From Clostridium sp. BSD9I1 (GTDB taxonomy: Bacteria; Bacillota; Clostridia; Clostridiales; Clostridiaceae), in assembly GCF_900185645.1 (NCBI RefSeq), contig NZ_FYAM01000023.1, positions 124,001-188,000 of the forward strand: a stretch of 64,000 nt of DNA, read 5' to 3'. Of the stretch, positions 1 through 8,944 are shown piece by piece (position 1 is the first letter of the stretch; every line of letters begins with the position of its first letter). Made by a program: the position numbers and the translations under genes. A model generated the notes under the pieces. The model saw nothing but the letters and a program-made list of their open reading frames with translations, ran no database searches and was not told where the DNA came from.

Positions 1-717
1 GAAAAATCTATTACATATAAAAGTATTTTGGAGCAAACATATAATAATTTTAGAATCATCATCGATAAAAGGGAAAATATAGATGCGACTCAATTTGATG
101 AAGAGTTGATATATTTTATAAGAGAAGGTTGTATTTTAAATAAATACTTTTTGACATTTATGAATGATATAATTAAAAAAAATGATTATGCAGTATGTGG
201 AATAAAATTAATAGATAATAATAATGGGTTGAATCAAAGTATTTATCCTGTTAATTTATCTACTATGAATTTTAAAATAAATGAGATAATCGAAGAATGT
301 ATAATTTATAGAACTAAATTTTTACAAAGGGTTAATAAGGATTTTAATAATCTAATGAATGGTACGCTATCATTTGTAGGAGATACTTTAGTTCAACTAA
401 GTAATATTGAATATATTTCTAGGAGACTTAACAAAATAAAAAGTTCTAAAATATATATTTATGGTGCTGGGGGACATACCAAAGATTTATTCAATAAAAT
501 AGATTTTTCACAATTTAATATATGTGGAATTTTAGATAGCAATAAAAATTTGGAAGGTTTTGGAGTGAATAATTATCCAATATATCATTTCTCTAAAATA
601 AATGAATTGCAAATAGATTATATTCTAATATCTTCTCTATCATATGAAAAAGAGATTTATAATCAACTAAAAGAAAGTTTTCAAGAAGATAAGCTAATAA
701 GGATATACTTTATTTAA
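1..717 (+). CDS. C-terminal part of a glycan-locus protein with Rossmann-like domain (5' end outside window)
   Basis: The reading frame is open from base 1, so the gene begins upstream; the first in-window start codon (TTG at 28) has no ribosome binding site. About 238 codons are visible. Near the C terminus, about 140 residues after that TTG, lies a nucleotide-binding type glycine motif, GAGGH, after a hydrophobic strand (KIYIY) and followed by a strand ending ILDSN. The same type of tail closes the glycosyltransferases at 740 and 5537, so this is probably the end of a related family 2 glycosyltransferase. No catalytic glycosyltransferase motif lies in the visible part, so the call rests on the tail and context. 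Confidence 0.6.
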   Translation, partial: EKSITYKSILEQTYNNFRIIIDKRENIDATQFDEELIYFIREGCILNKYFLTFMNDIIKKNDYAVCGIKLIDNNNGLNQSIYPVNLSTMNFKINEIIEECIIYRTKFLQRVNKDFNNLMNGTLSFVGDTLVQLSNIEYISRRLNKIKSSKIYIYGAGGHTKDLFNKIDFSQFNICGILDSNKNLEGFGVNNYPIYHFSKINELQIDYILISSLSYEKEIYNQLKESFQEDKLIRIYFI

Positions 718-739
718 TAAAACTTATGAGGTGTTAATT

Positions 740-2158
740 ATGAGTATATGTGAAACTTGTACAAGTTTAGTAAATGACAATAATCTAAAGAATCCAGTAG
801 TCTCAATTATTATGCCTGTTTACAATGGAGAAAAAGTAATTGCTGATTCTATTAGGTCGGTACAAAACCAATCTTTTAAAAATTGGGAACTCATAATTGT
901 TAATGATAATTCTATTGATAAAACTATAGAAGTTGTTAAGAATATCTCCCAGCAAGACTCAAGAATTAAAATTTATAATAATATAGGTAAAGGTGTATCC
1001 TGCGCACGTAACAGGGGATTAGAGCTGGCAAATGGGAAATTTATAACTTTTTTAGATTCGGACGATGTATTTTTTCATAATGCATTAAAAAATCGAGTCG
1101 AAGCACTTTTGAAAAATCCGAATTTTAAAGGTGTATATTGTAGGACAGAGTTAGTGGATGACAATTTAAAAAAGCTTGATTGGCAAATGGGAAATCAAAC
1201 TGAAATTACATTTAGGAATATGAGTAGTAATCCTATTCATTTAAACTCTATTATGGGACAGGCTCAGATATTTAAGTCTATTTGTTTTAAAATAGATTTG
1301 CCAAATGGAGAAGATTGGTTATATATTTCGGATATTCTACGTAGTGGAGCAACTTTTTATAGAGTGGATGGCTGTGCTATAGGTTATCGAATTCATAGTG
1401 GTTCTACTGTTTGTAATAATTATTTAAAGCATGAGAATAATCTGATACATGTTATAGATAGTATATATAGTGAAAGAGCGGGATTAACCAATGTTTTACC
1501 AGAGTTTATTAACGGGCTAACAGAACCTTCAAAAGAAAGCGTATTTTTACATCGACGTATAGGACTTTTAATATGGCTAATTTTAGAACAACGTGCAGAA
1601 GATATGGAAATAGCTATCAATGAACTTCATAGATATGATATGCTATCACTATCATCTAATTATATAAGAAATCAAATTAAGTTTCAAATTATGAGATATT
1701 ATGTTTATAGAGGTTGTGAATTAGAACAAGGTATTGAAAAAGATAGTAAAAAAATATTAAATTTTATTGATAAAAGTAATATTTATAAGGAGTTTCCTGG
1801 ATTTACGAAAATACTAAGAAAAATCATACTAGATATCTGTGAGTTTGGATATAAAGTAGTAAGATATGATTTACAAGGTTTAAAGGAAGGACAAACTTAT
1901 TTGTTATATGGAACAGGTAGTATGTCTGAAAGAGTATGTAAAAATATTGAATTGGTTGGTGCAAATATAAAGTTTTTTACTGATTCAAATCCTGAAAAAT
2001 GGGGCGGAAAATTTAAGGGAAAGAAAGTAATTCCTCCCCATGAAATATTTAAAGTTAGAAATGAATTTGATAAAATAGTTATTGCAAGTTCTTTTAATGA
2101 TGAGATAGCAGGAAAGCTTTTAAGTCTTGGCTTTAAAGAAAAAATAGATTTTTTATAG
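740..2158 (+). CDS. Family 2 glycosyltransferase with C-terminal Rossmann-like domain
   Basis: A GT-A fold glycosyltransferase expected to transfer a sugar from a nucleotide donor at the cytoplasmic side. The N-terminal part shows VSIIMPVYNGE, the strand-loop VNDNSIDKT and the metal-binding type DSDD motif. The C-terminal ~85 residues form a separate module with the glycine motif YGTGSMSERV and a following strand ending FTDSN. ATG 740 is preferred over the in-frame GTG at 731 because GAGGTG (728-733) sits six bases before it. Donor and acceptor cannot be read from the sequence; context suggests flagellin O-glycosylation. Confidence 0.85.
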   Translation: MSICETCTSLVNDNNLKNPVVSIIMPVYNGEKVIADSIRSVQNQSFKNWELIIVNDNSIDKTIEVVKNISQQDSRIKIYNNIGKGVSCARNRGLELANGKFITFLDSDDVFFHNALKNRVEALLKNPNFKGVYCRTELVDDNLKKLDWQMGNQTEITFRNMSSNPIHLNSIMGQAQIFKSICFKIDLPNGEDWLYISDILRSGATFYRVDGCAIGYRIHSGSTVCNNYLKHENNLIHVIDSIYSERAGLTNVLPEFINGLTEPSKESVFLHRRIGLLIWLILEQRAEDMEIAINELHRYDMLSLSSNYIRNQIKFQIMRYYVYRGCELEQGIEKDSKKILNFIDKSNIYKEFPGFTKILRKIILDICEFGYKVVRYDLQGLKEGQTYLLYGTGSMSERVCKNIELVGANIKFFTDSNPEKWGGKFKGKKVIPPHEIFKVRNEFDKIVIASSFNDEIAGKLLSLGFKEKIDFL

Positions 2159-2203
2159 AATGATAAAATGATATTTATTAAAAAATTAAGGAGGTGAGCC
2201 TTA

Positions 2204-3163
2204 ATGAAAAAGATAGTATCTATCATTATAAGAACTTATAATGAAGAAAAACATATTGATACACTGTTGAACAAAATATATACACAAGATTTCAAAAAAG
2301 ACATACTTGAGGTAGTTATTGTTGATTCTGGATCTGAAGATAATACATTAGAAATAATAAAGAAATATCCAGTTAAATTAGTTCAGATAACACCTGAAGA
2401 GTTCACTTTTGGCTATTCATTAAATGAAGGTATTAAAGTAGCAAGTGGTAAATATATGTTGATGATTAGTGCACATTGCTATCCAATTAATGATAAATGG
2501 ATTAGCAAAATGATAGAGCCGTTTGAAAAAGATGAGAATATTGCTTTAGTTTATGGGAAACAAAGGGGCTATGATACAACTAAATATTCTGAACATGAAA
2601 TCTTTAATACTTGGTTTCCTGATAATAAAAATGGGAAACAAAATGATCCTTTTTGCAATAATGCCAATTGTGCCATAAGAAAAAGTCTTTGGGAAACCTA
2701 TAATTATGATGAAAAATTAACAGGGTTAGAGGATTTAGATTGGGCTAATGTAATATATAAAAAAGGCCATGATCTATACTATCAATCTGAAGCGGGTGTA
2801 TATCATATTCATGAAGAAAAGTATAAACAAGTATATAATCGATATAAAAGAGAAGCCATTGCACTAAAGAATATATTTCCGGATACAAAATTTAATTTTT
2901 ATGATTTTATCGCAATGTTTCTTTCTAATCTATTAACTGATTTGTATAGTGCTTTTAAAGAAAATAAATTCAAAGAGTTTTATGGAATTTTCCTATTTAG
3001 ATTTTGTCAGTTTTGGGGTGCATATAAAGGACATAGATTTAAAAAACAGATTACTTATGAGCTTAAAAAAAGATTCTATTACCCAAGGAAGTTTAAAACT
3101 GATAATAAAGAGGATTACATTGCACCAGTAAAATTTATTGTTAAATTAAAGAGGGATAACTAA
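2204..3163 (+). CDS. Family 2 glycosyltransferase
   Basis: A 319-residue GT-A glycosyltransferase. Motifs include SIIIRTYNEEKHI at the N terminus, VDSGSEDNT after the second strand, a SAHCYP loop at the usual DXD position, and GLEDLDWANV, the acidic motif that normally supplies the catalytic base. The C-terminal third is rich in Phe, Tyr and Lys, suggesting membrane association. A very strong ribosome site (AGGAGGTGAG) fixes ATG 2204. The stop codon overlaps the next start by one base (TAATG), so translation is probably coupled to the cyclase gene. Confidence 0.85.
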   Translation: MKKIVSIIIRTYNEEKHIDTLLNKIYTQDFKKDILEVVIVDSGSEDNTLEIIKKYPVKLVQITPEEFTFGYSLNEGIKVASGKYMLMISAHCYPINDKWISKMIEPFEKDENIALVYGKQRGYDTTKYSEHEIFNTWFPDNKNGKQNDPFCNNANCAIRKSLWETYNYDEKLTGLEDLDWANVIYKKGHDLYYQSEAGVYHIHEEKYKQVYNRYKREAIALKNIFPDTKFNFYDFIAMFLSNLLTDLYSAFKENKFKEFYGIFLFRFCQFWGAYKGHRFKKQITYELKKRFYYPRKFKTDNKEDYIAPVKFIVKLKRDN

Positions 3164-3798
3164 TGATTCAACTTATAGATATTAGCTTAAAAGTGGGAGA
3201 TACAATACCAATTTGGCCAAATATGCCTGCTCCTAAAATAGGCAAATTGAAGGATATACTCAATGGAGATGAAGTAACAAATAGTTGTTTATATACAGAT
3301 ATACATTGTGGGACACATATAGATGCTCCAGCTCATCATATACCTAATGGTAAATTGGTAGAAGATATACAATTACAATTATGTACTGGAAAAGTATTTG
3401 TTATAGAAATTACAGATGATGTGATTAATAAAGAAATAATTAACACATATAAAAATGTTTTTTGTGAATATAAAAAGGTTTTATTTAAAACTAAGAACTC
3501 AACACTATTGAATAATAAATTTGATGAAAATTATGTTGCATTTGATATGTCAGGTGCAGATGAAATTTCAAAGTACAATATGGAACTTTTGGGAATAGAC
3601 TATTTGTCGATACAAAAGTTTGGAAAAGAATATAATACCGTACATAAAATTTTATTGGAAAAAGATATTGTATTGCTTGAAGGATTAGATTTAAGAAATG
3701 TTGAAAGTGGAGAATATGAACTTTATGCTTTTCCTATCAATATTTCTAATTCTGAAGGAGCACCAGTAAGGGCAGTATTAAAAAGGGAGAGTGAATAA
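3163..3798 (+). CDS. Cyclase-family metal hydrolase (kynurenine formamidase-like)
   Basis: A 211-residue member of the cyclase family (PF04199). The metal-binding signature HxGTHxDxPxH is seen as H48-C-G-T-H52-I-D54-A-P-A-H58-H59. Family members hydrolyse or cyclise amides and lactones, as in arylformamidase and polyketide cyclases. A tryptophan-degradation role is unlikely here because the gene is coupled to a glycosyltransferase upstream and to a dehydrogenase three bases downstream. I infer a role in making or attaching a non-sugar group on the surface glycan; the substrate is unknown. Confidence 0.8.
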   Translation: MIQLIDISLKVGDTIPIWPNMPAPKIGKLKDILNGDEVTNSCLYTDIHCGTHIDAPAHHIPNGKLVEDIQLQLCTGKVFVIEITDDVINKEIINTYKNVFCEYKKVLFKTKNSTLLNNKFDENYVAFDMSGADEISKYNMELLGIDYLSIQKFGKEYNTVHKILLEKDIVLLEGLDLRNVESGEYELYAFPINISNSEGAPVRAVLKRESE

Positions 3799-3801
3799 AA
3801 T

Positions 3802-4740
3802 ATGAAATGGAAAGTTTTGGTTACAGCACCATATATGCAAAAAGAAATTGATAGGTTCGAAGAATTTTTTAAAGAAAATGAAATTGAAATAGATGTACCT
3901 TTGGTAGAAGAAAGAATGGAAGAAGCTCAATTAATAGATATTATAGAGAAATACGATGGAGTTATTTCAGGTGATGATAGATTCACAGAAAAGGTATTTG
4001 CAAAGGCAAAAAAATTAAAGGTTATCTCTAAATGGGGTACAGGAATAGATTCTATTGACAGAAATGCAGCTAAAACATATGGGGTTAAGGTTTGTAATAC
4101 ACCCGATGCGTTTTCACACCCAGTTGCAGATACAGTCATGGCGATGATATTAAGTTTTTCTAGAACTATTATACCTTCAGATAAGGCAATGAAGAATAGA
4201 GAGTGGATTAAAATAAAAGGGAAAGCACTTTCTGAACAAACAATAGGTATTATTGGAATGGGCAATATTGGTATGCGTGTAGCGAGAAGAGCTCAGGCTT
4301 TTGGCATGAAAATAATATCAAATGATATTAGAGAAATTAGCAATGCTGTTAAAGAACAATATGATATTGAAGAGGTTTCAAAGGAAGAGTTATATAAAAG
4401 AGCAGATTATATTACTTTAAATTGTGATTTAAATGAAACATCTTATCATCTATTGACAGAAAAAGAATTTGCAAAAATGGAAAGAAAACCAATAATTATT
4501 AATACTGCAAGAGGACCAATAATTAAAGAAAAGGATCTAGTTGAAGCATTAAAAAATAATATGGTTAGTGGAGCAGGGTTGGATGTTTTTGAATTTGAAC
4601 CTCTTCCAAAGGATAGTCCATTAAGAAGTATGGAAAATGTTATTTTATCATCCCATAATTCCAATAGTAGTCCAAAATATTGGGAAAAAGTACATCAAAA
4701 TACTTTAAATAACTTGTTAAAAGGCTTATTGGAGAAATAA
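3802..4740 (+). CDS. D-isomer specific 2-hydroxyacid dehydrogenase
   Basis: A 312-residue NAD-dependent dehydrogenase related to phosphoglycerate dehydrogenase, reducing a 2-keto acid or oxidising a D-2-hydroxyacid. The Rossmann motif GMGNIG is at residues 152-157, the substrate-binding Arg in NTARGP at R237, the catalytic Glu in DVFEFEP at E266, and the catalytic His in SSHNS at H285. There is no C-terminal ACT regulatory domain. It starts three bases after the cyclase gene and ends two bases before the SDR gene, so the three form one unit, plausibly making a hydroxy-acid building block. Substrate unknown. Confidence 0.85.
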   Translation: MKWKVLVTAPYMQKEIDRFEEFFKENEIEIDVPLVEERMEEAQLIDIIEKYDGVISGDDRFTEKVFAKAKKLKVISKWGTGIDSIDRNAAKTYGVKVCNTPDAFSHPVADTVMAMILSFSRTIIPSDKAMKNREWIKIKGKALSEQTIGIIGMGNIGMRVARRAQAFGMKIISNDIREISNAVKEQYDIEEVSKEELYKRADYITLNCDLNETSYHLLTEKEFAKMERKPIIINTARGPIIKEKDLVEALKNNMVSGAGLDVFEFEPLPKDSPLRSMENVILSSHNSNSSPKYWEKVHQNTLNNLLKGLLEK

Positions 4741-4742
4741 TT

Positions 4743-5498
4743 ATGAAGAAAACAGTTTTAATTACAGGAGTTTTTGGTGGTATAGGCTATGCCACTGCAA
4801 AAGTATTTCATCAAAACGGATGGAAGGTTATTGGAGTTGATAGAAAAAAAAGTGAAGATAAAGAAAATGTTATTGACTTATACATAGAGCAAGATCTTTG
4901 TAAGCCGGAACAAGTTAATTATATTTTTGATAAGATAGCCGTTAACTATGGACGATTAGATTGCTTAGTGAATAATGCTGCTATTCAAGTATGCAAAAGC
5001 ATAATAGAAACTACTGAAGAAGAATGGGATAGTGTTTTTGCAACAAATATGAAATCTATATTTTTAACTGTAAAAAATTCATATAACCTTTTAAGAGAAA
5101 CCAGAGGAGCAATTGTTAATATTAGTTCTGTACATGCAATTGCTACTTCTAAAGATATTTCGGCCTATGCAGCATCAAAAGGAGCAATATTAGCATTTAC
5201 AAGAGCAACAGCATTAGAATTTTCAGATGTTGGTATTAGAGTAAATGCTGTTTTGCCTGGAGCTATTGACACACAAATGTTAAGAGAAGGGCTATCTAGA
5301 GATCATGGTATAGGTGGAGACATACATGAAAGAATTGAAAATTTAGGTTTGAAACATCCGTCTAAAAAGATTGGCGATCCAGAAGAAATTGGGAAAACTA
5401 TATACTTTTTAGCTGATAATAATCAGTCATCTTTTATAACAGGTCAAGCTTTAATTGCTGATGGAGGAGCACTTGCTCAGCTAAGTACAGAAACATAG
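4743..5498 (+). CDS. Short-chain dehydrogenase/reductase (SDR)
   Basis: A 251-residue classical SDR. The cofactor motif TGxxxGIG lies at residues 8-15, NNAA at 77-80, and the catalytic set is S129, Y142 and K146 (YxxxK). The C terminus has the family's ITGQALIADGG segment. Asp33 at the end of the second strand (GVD) favours NAD(H). It completes the cyclase / 2-hydroxyacid dehydrogenase / SDR trio embedded between glycosyltransferases. The substrate cannot be told from sequence. Confidence 0.85.
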   Translation: MKKTVLITGVFGGIGYATAKVFHQNGWKVIGVDRKKSEDKENVIDLYIEQDLCKPEQVNYIFDKIAVNYGRLDCLVNNAAIQVCKSIIETTEEEWDSVFATNMKSIFLTVKNSYNLLRETRGAIVNISSVHAIATSKDISAYAASKGAILAFTRATALEFSDVGIRVNAVLPGAIDTQMLREGLSRDHGIGGDIHERIENLGLKHPSKKIGDPEEIGKTIYFLADNNQSSFITGQALIADGGALAQLSTET

Positions 5499-5536
5499 AT
5501 TACTAAATAAAATAAAATGAAAGTGAAAATCTAAAA

Positions 5537-6643
5537 ATGGTAAGATGTCTTAAAATAACAATTATTACTGCTTGTTATAATTCAGAAAAGTCTATAGAAA
5601 AAACAATAAAAAGTGTCCTAAATCAAAAATATCAATATATTGAGTATATAATTATTGATGGTAACTCAACAGATAATACTATGAATATAGTCAATAAATA
5701 TAAAGATGAGATTGATATAATAGTATCAGAAAAAGACGATGGAATTTATAATGCATACAACAAAGGAATAAAGTTATCAACAGGAAGTGTAATATACTTT
5801 TTAAATTCTGATGACTATTTATACAATGAAAATATTATAGGAGAAATTGGAGAACTTTTTATTAATAATGATGAAATCAAAATGATATATGGAAATGTCT
5901 TATCTGTAGATAATAAAAGTAAGTTTCAATATGAATTAGGAAGAAAGGTAACGTTAAATGATTTAAAGGAATGCAAAATGATACCCCATCAAGGTATATT
6001 TGCAAAAAAGCAACTATTTGAAATGTATGATTTATTTAGTGAAAGTTACAAAATATGTAGTGATTTTGACTTTGTGGTTAAATGTTTTAAAGATAATGAG
6101 AAAGATATCAAGTATATAAACAAAATAGTGGCGGTATATAGTCAAGGTGGAATTAGTACAAGACCAGAGAATGCAAGATTATTAAAGAAAGAATTTAATG
6201 ATATAGTAAATAAGCATTTTGGTGTCTTGGACATAACTAGTGATGAAGAAAATTTAGATATTAACGCATTATATAAGGAATGGTTAGAGATCCTTTTATT
6301 AAATAATAAGGGTATTTCTAGTGTACTTACAGTATATGAAATAAAAAATGTAGCTATTTTTGGTGCTATGAAAACAGGATTGTACTTATTAAGTGATTTA
6401 AAGAAAGAAAATATCAATGTAATTAATTTTATAGATAATAATGTTAATATGCAGGGAAAAAAAATTGCAGAGATAGAGATAGTATCAATGGATTCTATAA
6501 AAAATAGAAAAATAGATGCTATATTAGTATCTATTGAAGGTGTTCACGACACAACAATCATTAAACAAATAAAAAAAATGGTTGGAAAAGGCATTAAGGT
6601 ATTTTCATGGAAAGACTTGATTAGAATATACAAAGAAAATTAA
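5537..6643 (+). CDS. Family 2 glycosyltransferase with C-terminal Rossmann-like domain
   Basis: A 368-residue GT-A glycosyltransferase with ITIITACYNSEKSI at the N terminus, IDGNSTDNT, NSDDYLY as the metal site, and PHQGIFAKK and CSDFDF further on, a pattern of WcaA-like transferases. The last ~100 residues are a Rossmann-like module with the glycine motif AIFGAMKTG and a downstream strand ending FIDNN, matching the tails of the genes at 1 and 740. The ribosome site before ATG 5537 is weak, so the start is less secure than its neighbours. Confidence 0.8.
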   Translation: MVRCLKITIITACYNSEKSIEKTIKSVLNQKYQYIEYIIIDGNSTDNTMNIVNKYKDEIDIIVSEKDDGIYNAYNKGIKLSTGSVIYFLNSDDYLYNENIIGEIGELFINNDEIKMIYGNVLSVDNKSKFQYELGRKVTLNDLKECKMIPHQGIFAKKQLFEMYDLFSESYKICSDFDFVVKCFKDNEKDIKYINKIVAVYSQGGISTRPENARLLKKEFNDIVNKHFGVLDITSDEENLDINALYKEWLEILLLNNKGISSVLTVYEIKNVAIFGAMKTGLYLLSDLKKENINVINFIDNNVNMQGKKIAEIEIVSMDSIKNRKIDAILVSIEGVHDTTIIKQIKKMVGKGIKVFSWKDLIRIYKEN

Positions 6644-6661
6644 TTTATAAGGGGCTAACAT

Positions 6662-7780
6662 ATGGTTAGTATTATAATTCCAGTTTTTAATGGAGAGAAA
6701 TTTATAAGTGATGCAATAAGAAGTGTATTAAACCAAACATATAAAAATATTGAAATAATAGTAATCGATGATGGTTCTATAGACAAAACTGCAGATATTG
6801 TAAAAAACTTTGATAAAATAAGATATATTTATCAGAATAATAAGGGGCCGGCAGCAAGCAGGAACTTAGGGATGGCTTTATCAAAAGGTGAGTATATAGC
6901 ATTTTTAGATGCAGATGATTTGTATGAACCAGAAAAGATTCAAAAGCAGATGGAAATCTTAGAAAAATACAAAGAAATTGATGTTGTTTATAATGATATG
7001 AAGCTAGTGGATGAAAATTTACAATTTATAAAATATATTAATAGCGATTATGTAATAGAAGATGGAAAAAGCTTTTTAGCTATGCTTTTATTTAGACAAA
7101 TAGTACCGATACCTCCTTCAATAATGATGCGTAGGAAATGTTATGATGAAGGAATTAAGTATGATGAGAAATTAATACATGCTGAAGATTATGAATTTAT
7201 TATTAGATTAGGTGAAAAACATCAATTTAAATATTTACAGGAACCTTTATACATATATAGAAGGCATGAAGAAAATTTAACAAATAAACATGAAAGTCAA
7301 GTAAAAGCAGAAATAAATATAGTAAAATCATTAGGAATAGAAAAAATTAAAAACATAGTAAAAGATTCTGACTTCAATTACTATAATAAAAACATGTTAT
7401 TAGCAAAAATATATATAAAAATAGAAGAATTTAAGTTATCAAAAGAAATATTAATAAATCTTTCGGAACATTATAATGATAAATTCATATGGTTTTATCT
7501 AGGAAATTGTTTTTATAATGAAGATGAATATGAGAAAGCATCAGACTGTTATAAAAAGGCTTTAGAAATTGATATGGATATGGTAGAGGCGCATAACAAT
7601 TTAGGATGTGCCTATGCTTTAAGTGATAAATTACTTGCTAAACATATGTTCCAAAAAGCTTTGAAAATTAAAAGTGAATATATGGACGCAGTTTTTAATG
7701 TTAATCAAATTAATTGTGGAAGAAATGAGTTTAAAAGTACGAAAAGGGAATTAAGAAGAGTACTTATGGAGTATAGGTAA
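6662..7780 (+). CDS. Family 2 glycosyltransferase with C-terminal TPR repeats
   Basis: A 372-residue protein. The N-terminal GT-A domain shows VSIIIPVFNGEKF, IDDGSIDKT and the metal-binding FLDADD motif. The C-terminal ~110 residues look like two to three tetratricopeptide repeats, for example WFYLGNCFYNEDEYEKASDC and VEAHNNLGCAYALSDK. Such GT2-TPR proteins are common in flagellin modification islands, where the repeats may bind the acceptor protein. The ribosome site is modest (AAGGGG before ATG 6662). It is followed by a 240-base gap, so it probably ends the first transcription unit. Confidence 0.82.
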   Translation: MVSIIIPVFNGEKFISDAIRSVLNQTYKNIEIIVIDDGSIDKTADIVKNFDKIRYIYQNNKGPAASRNLGMALSKGEYIAFLDADDLYEPEKIQKQMEILEKYKEIDVVYNDMKLVDENLQFIKYINSDYVIEDGKSFLAMLLFRQIVPIPPSIMMRRKCYDEGIKYDEKLIHAEDYEFIIRLGEKHQFKYLQEPLYIYRRHEENLTNKHESQVKAEINIVKSLGIEKIKNIVKDSDFNYYNKNMLLAKIYIKIEEFKLSKEILINLSEHYNDKFIWFYLGNCFYNEDEYEKASDCYKKALEIDMDMVEAHNNLGCAYALSDKLLAKHMFQKALKIKSEYMDAVFNVNQINCGRNEFKSTKRELRRVLMEYR

Positions 7781-8020
7781 TAGCCTGTTGTATTTAGAAT
7801 GGATCGTGTTATTCATTGCTATTCTTCTTAATTCATCTATTAGTGTTTACTGAAATTAAAGGATATATCAAAAGCACGATCTATTATTAAATTGGAGGAA
7901 AACTTATACTAATGGAAAAATTTTCAATAAAATTATTGAGCTAATTTATATAATATAGAATAAAGGAGTTATTATTAAGTGAATGCTTAATAAGTTTCTA
8001 TTATAGAAAGAGGCAAGAAT

Positions 8021-8944
8021 ATGAAAATATTACTCACAGCCATAGGTAAAAGAATACAACTTATTAAATATTTAAAAAAATCTTGCAAAGTTTTTGGCAC
8101 AGATTGCGGTGAAGTGGCACCAGCAATTTATTTTGTAGACAAGTTTTTCAAAGTTCCAAAGTATAATGAACATGGATATATAGATAGTTTAATTAATATA
8201 TGTATAGAAGAAAATATAGATATGGTTATACCTTTATATGAGAAAGAATATAAACTTTTATGTGAAAATAGATATAAATTTACTGAAGTTGGAACAAAGT
8301 TATTATTAAGTGACTTAGAGGTAATAAATACCTTTAATGACAAATATAAAACCTATGAATTTTTTAAAGAAAATAATATAAATACTCCAAAGTCATATAT
8401 TAAAGGTAATTTACCTAATAATATAAAATATCCACTTATAATAAAGCCTATAGATGGAATGGGTAGCAGTAATGTATTTAAAGTTAAAAATGAAAAGGAA
8501 TTATCATTTTTTATAGATTATGTAGAAAATCCTATAATCCAAGAGTACATAGAAGGTACGGAATATACTATAGATGTATTATGTGACTTTAGTGGAAGAG
8601 TAATTTCGTCAGTTCCAAGGGAGCGTTTAGAAGTACGTTCTGGAGAAGTATCTAAAAGTAGAACTGTAAAGAACTTTAAAATAATAGATGCTGTTTTAGA
8701 TTTATGTTCTAAGACAAAGTTTATAGGACCTATAACTATTCAATGCATTGTGAGTTCAAACAAAGAAATTAAATTTATAGAGGTAAACCCTAGATTTGGT
8801 GGAGGAGTTCCGTTAAGTTTTGAAGCTGGGGTGGACTATGGAAAGCATTTTGAGATTATGTGCAAGGGAGAAGAAATAAGTCCTACTATTGGTGAGTTTA
8901 AAGAAATAACTATGTTAAGATATGACGAGGCGGTATTCATATGA
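8021..8944 (+). CDS. ATP-grasp family ligase
   Basis: A 307-residue ATP-grasp enzyme; the family forms amide bonds through an acyl-phosphate. Visible features are the pre-ATP-grasp strand MKILLTAIGKR, YPLIIKPIDGMGSSNV with the ATP-binding lysine and glycine loop, and IKFIEVNPRFGGGVPL with the metal-binding Glu and Asn. It overlaps the HAD gene by four bases (ATGA). Placed before SpsF/PseI/PseG-type genes, it may attach an amino acid or similar acid to a nonulosonic sugar. That is inference; a CarB-like house-keeping role does not fit the size. Confidence 0.8.
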   Translation: MKILLTAIGKRIQLIKYLKKSCKVFGTDCGEVAPAIYFVDKFFKVPKYNEHGYIDSLINICIEENIDMVIPLYEKEYKLLCENRYKFTEVGTKLLLSDLEVINTFNDKYKTYEFFKENNINTPKSYIKGNLPNNIKYPLIIKPIDGMGSSNVFKVKNEKELSFFIDYVENPIIQEYIEGTEYTIDVLCDFSGRVISSVPRERLEVRSGEVSKSRTVKNFKIIDAVLDLCSKTKFIGPITIQCIVSSNKEIKFIEVNPRFGGGVPLSFEAGVDYGKHFEIMCKGEEISPTIGEFKEITMLRYDEAVFI

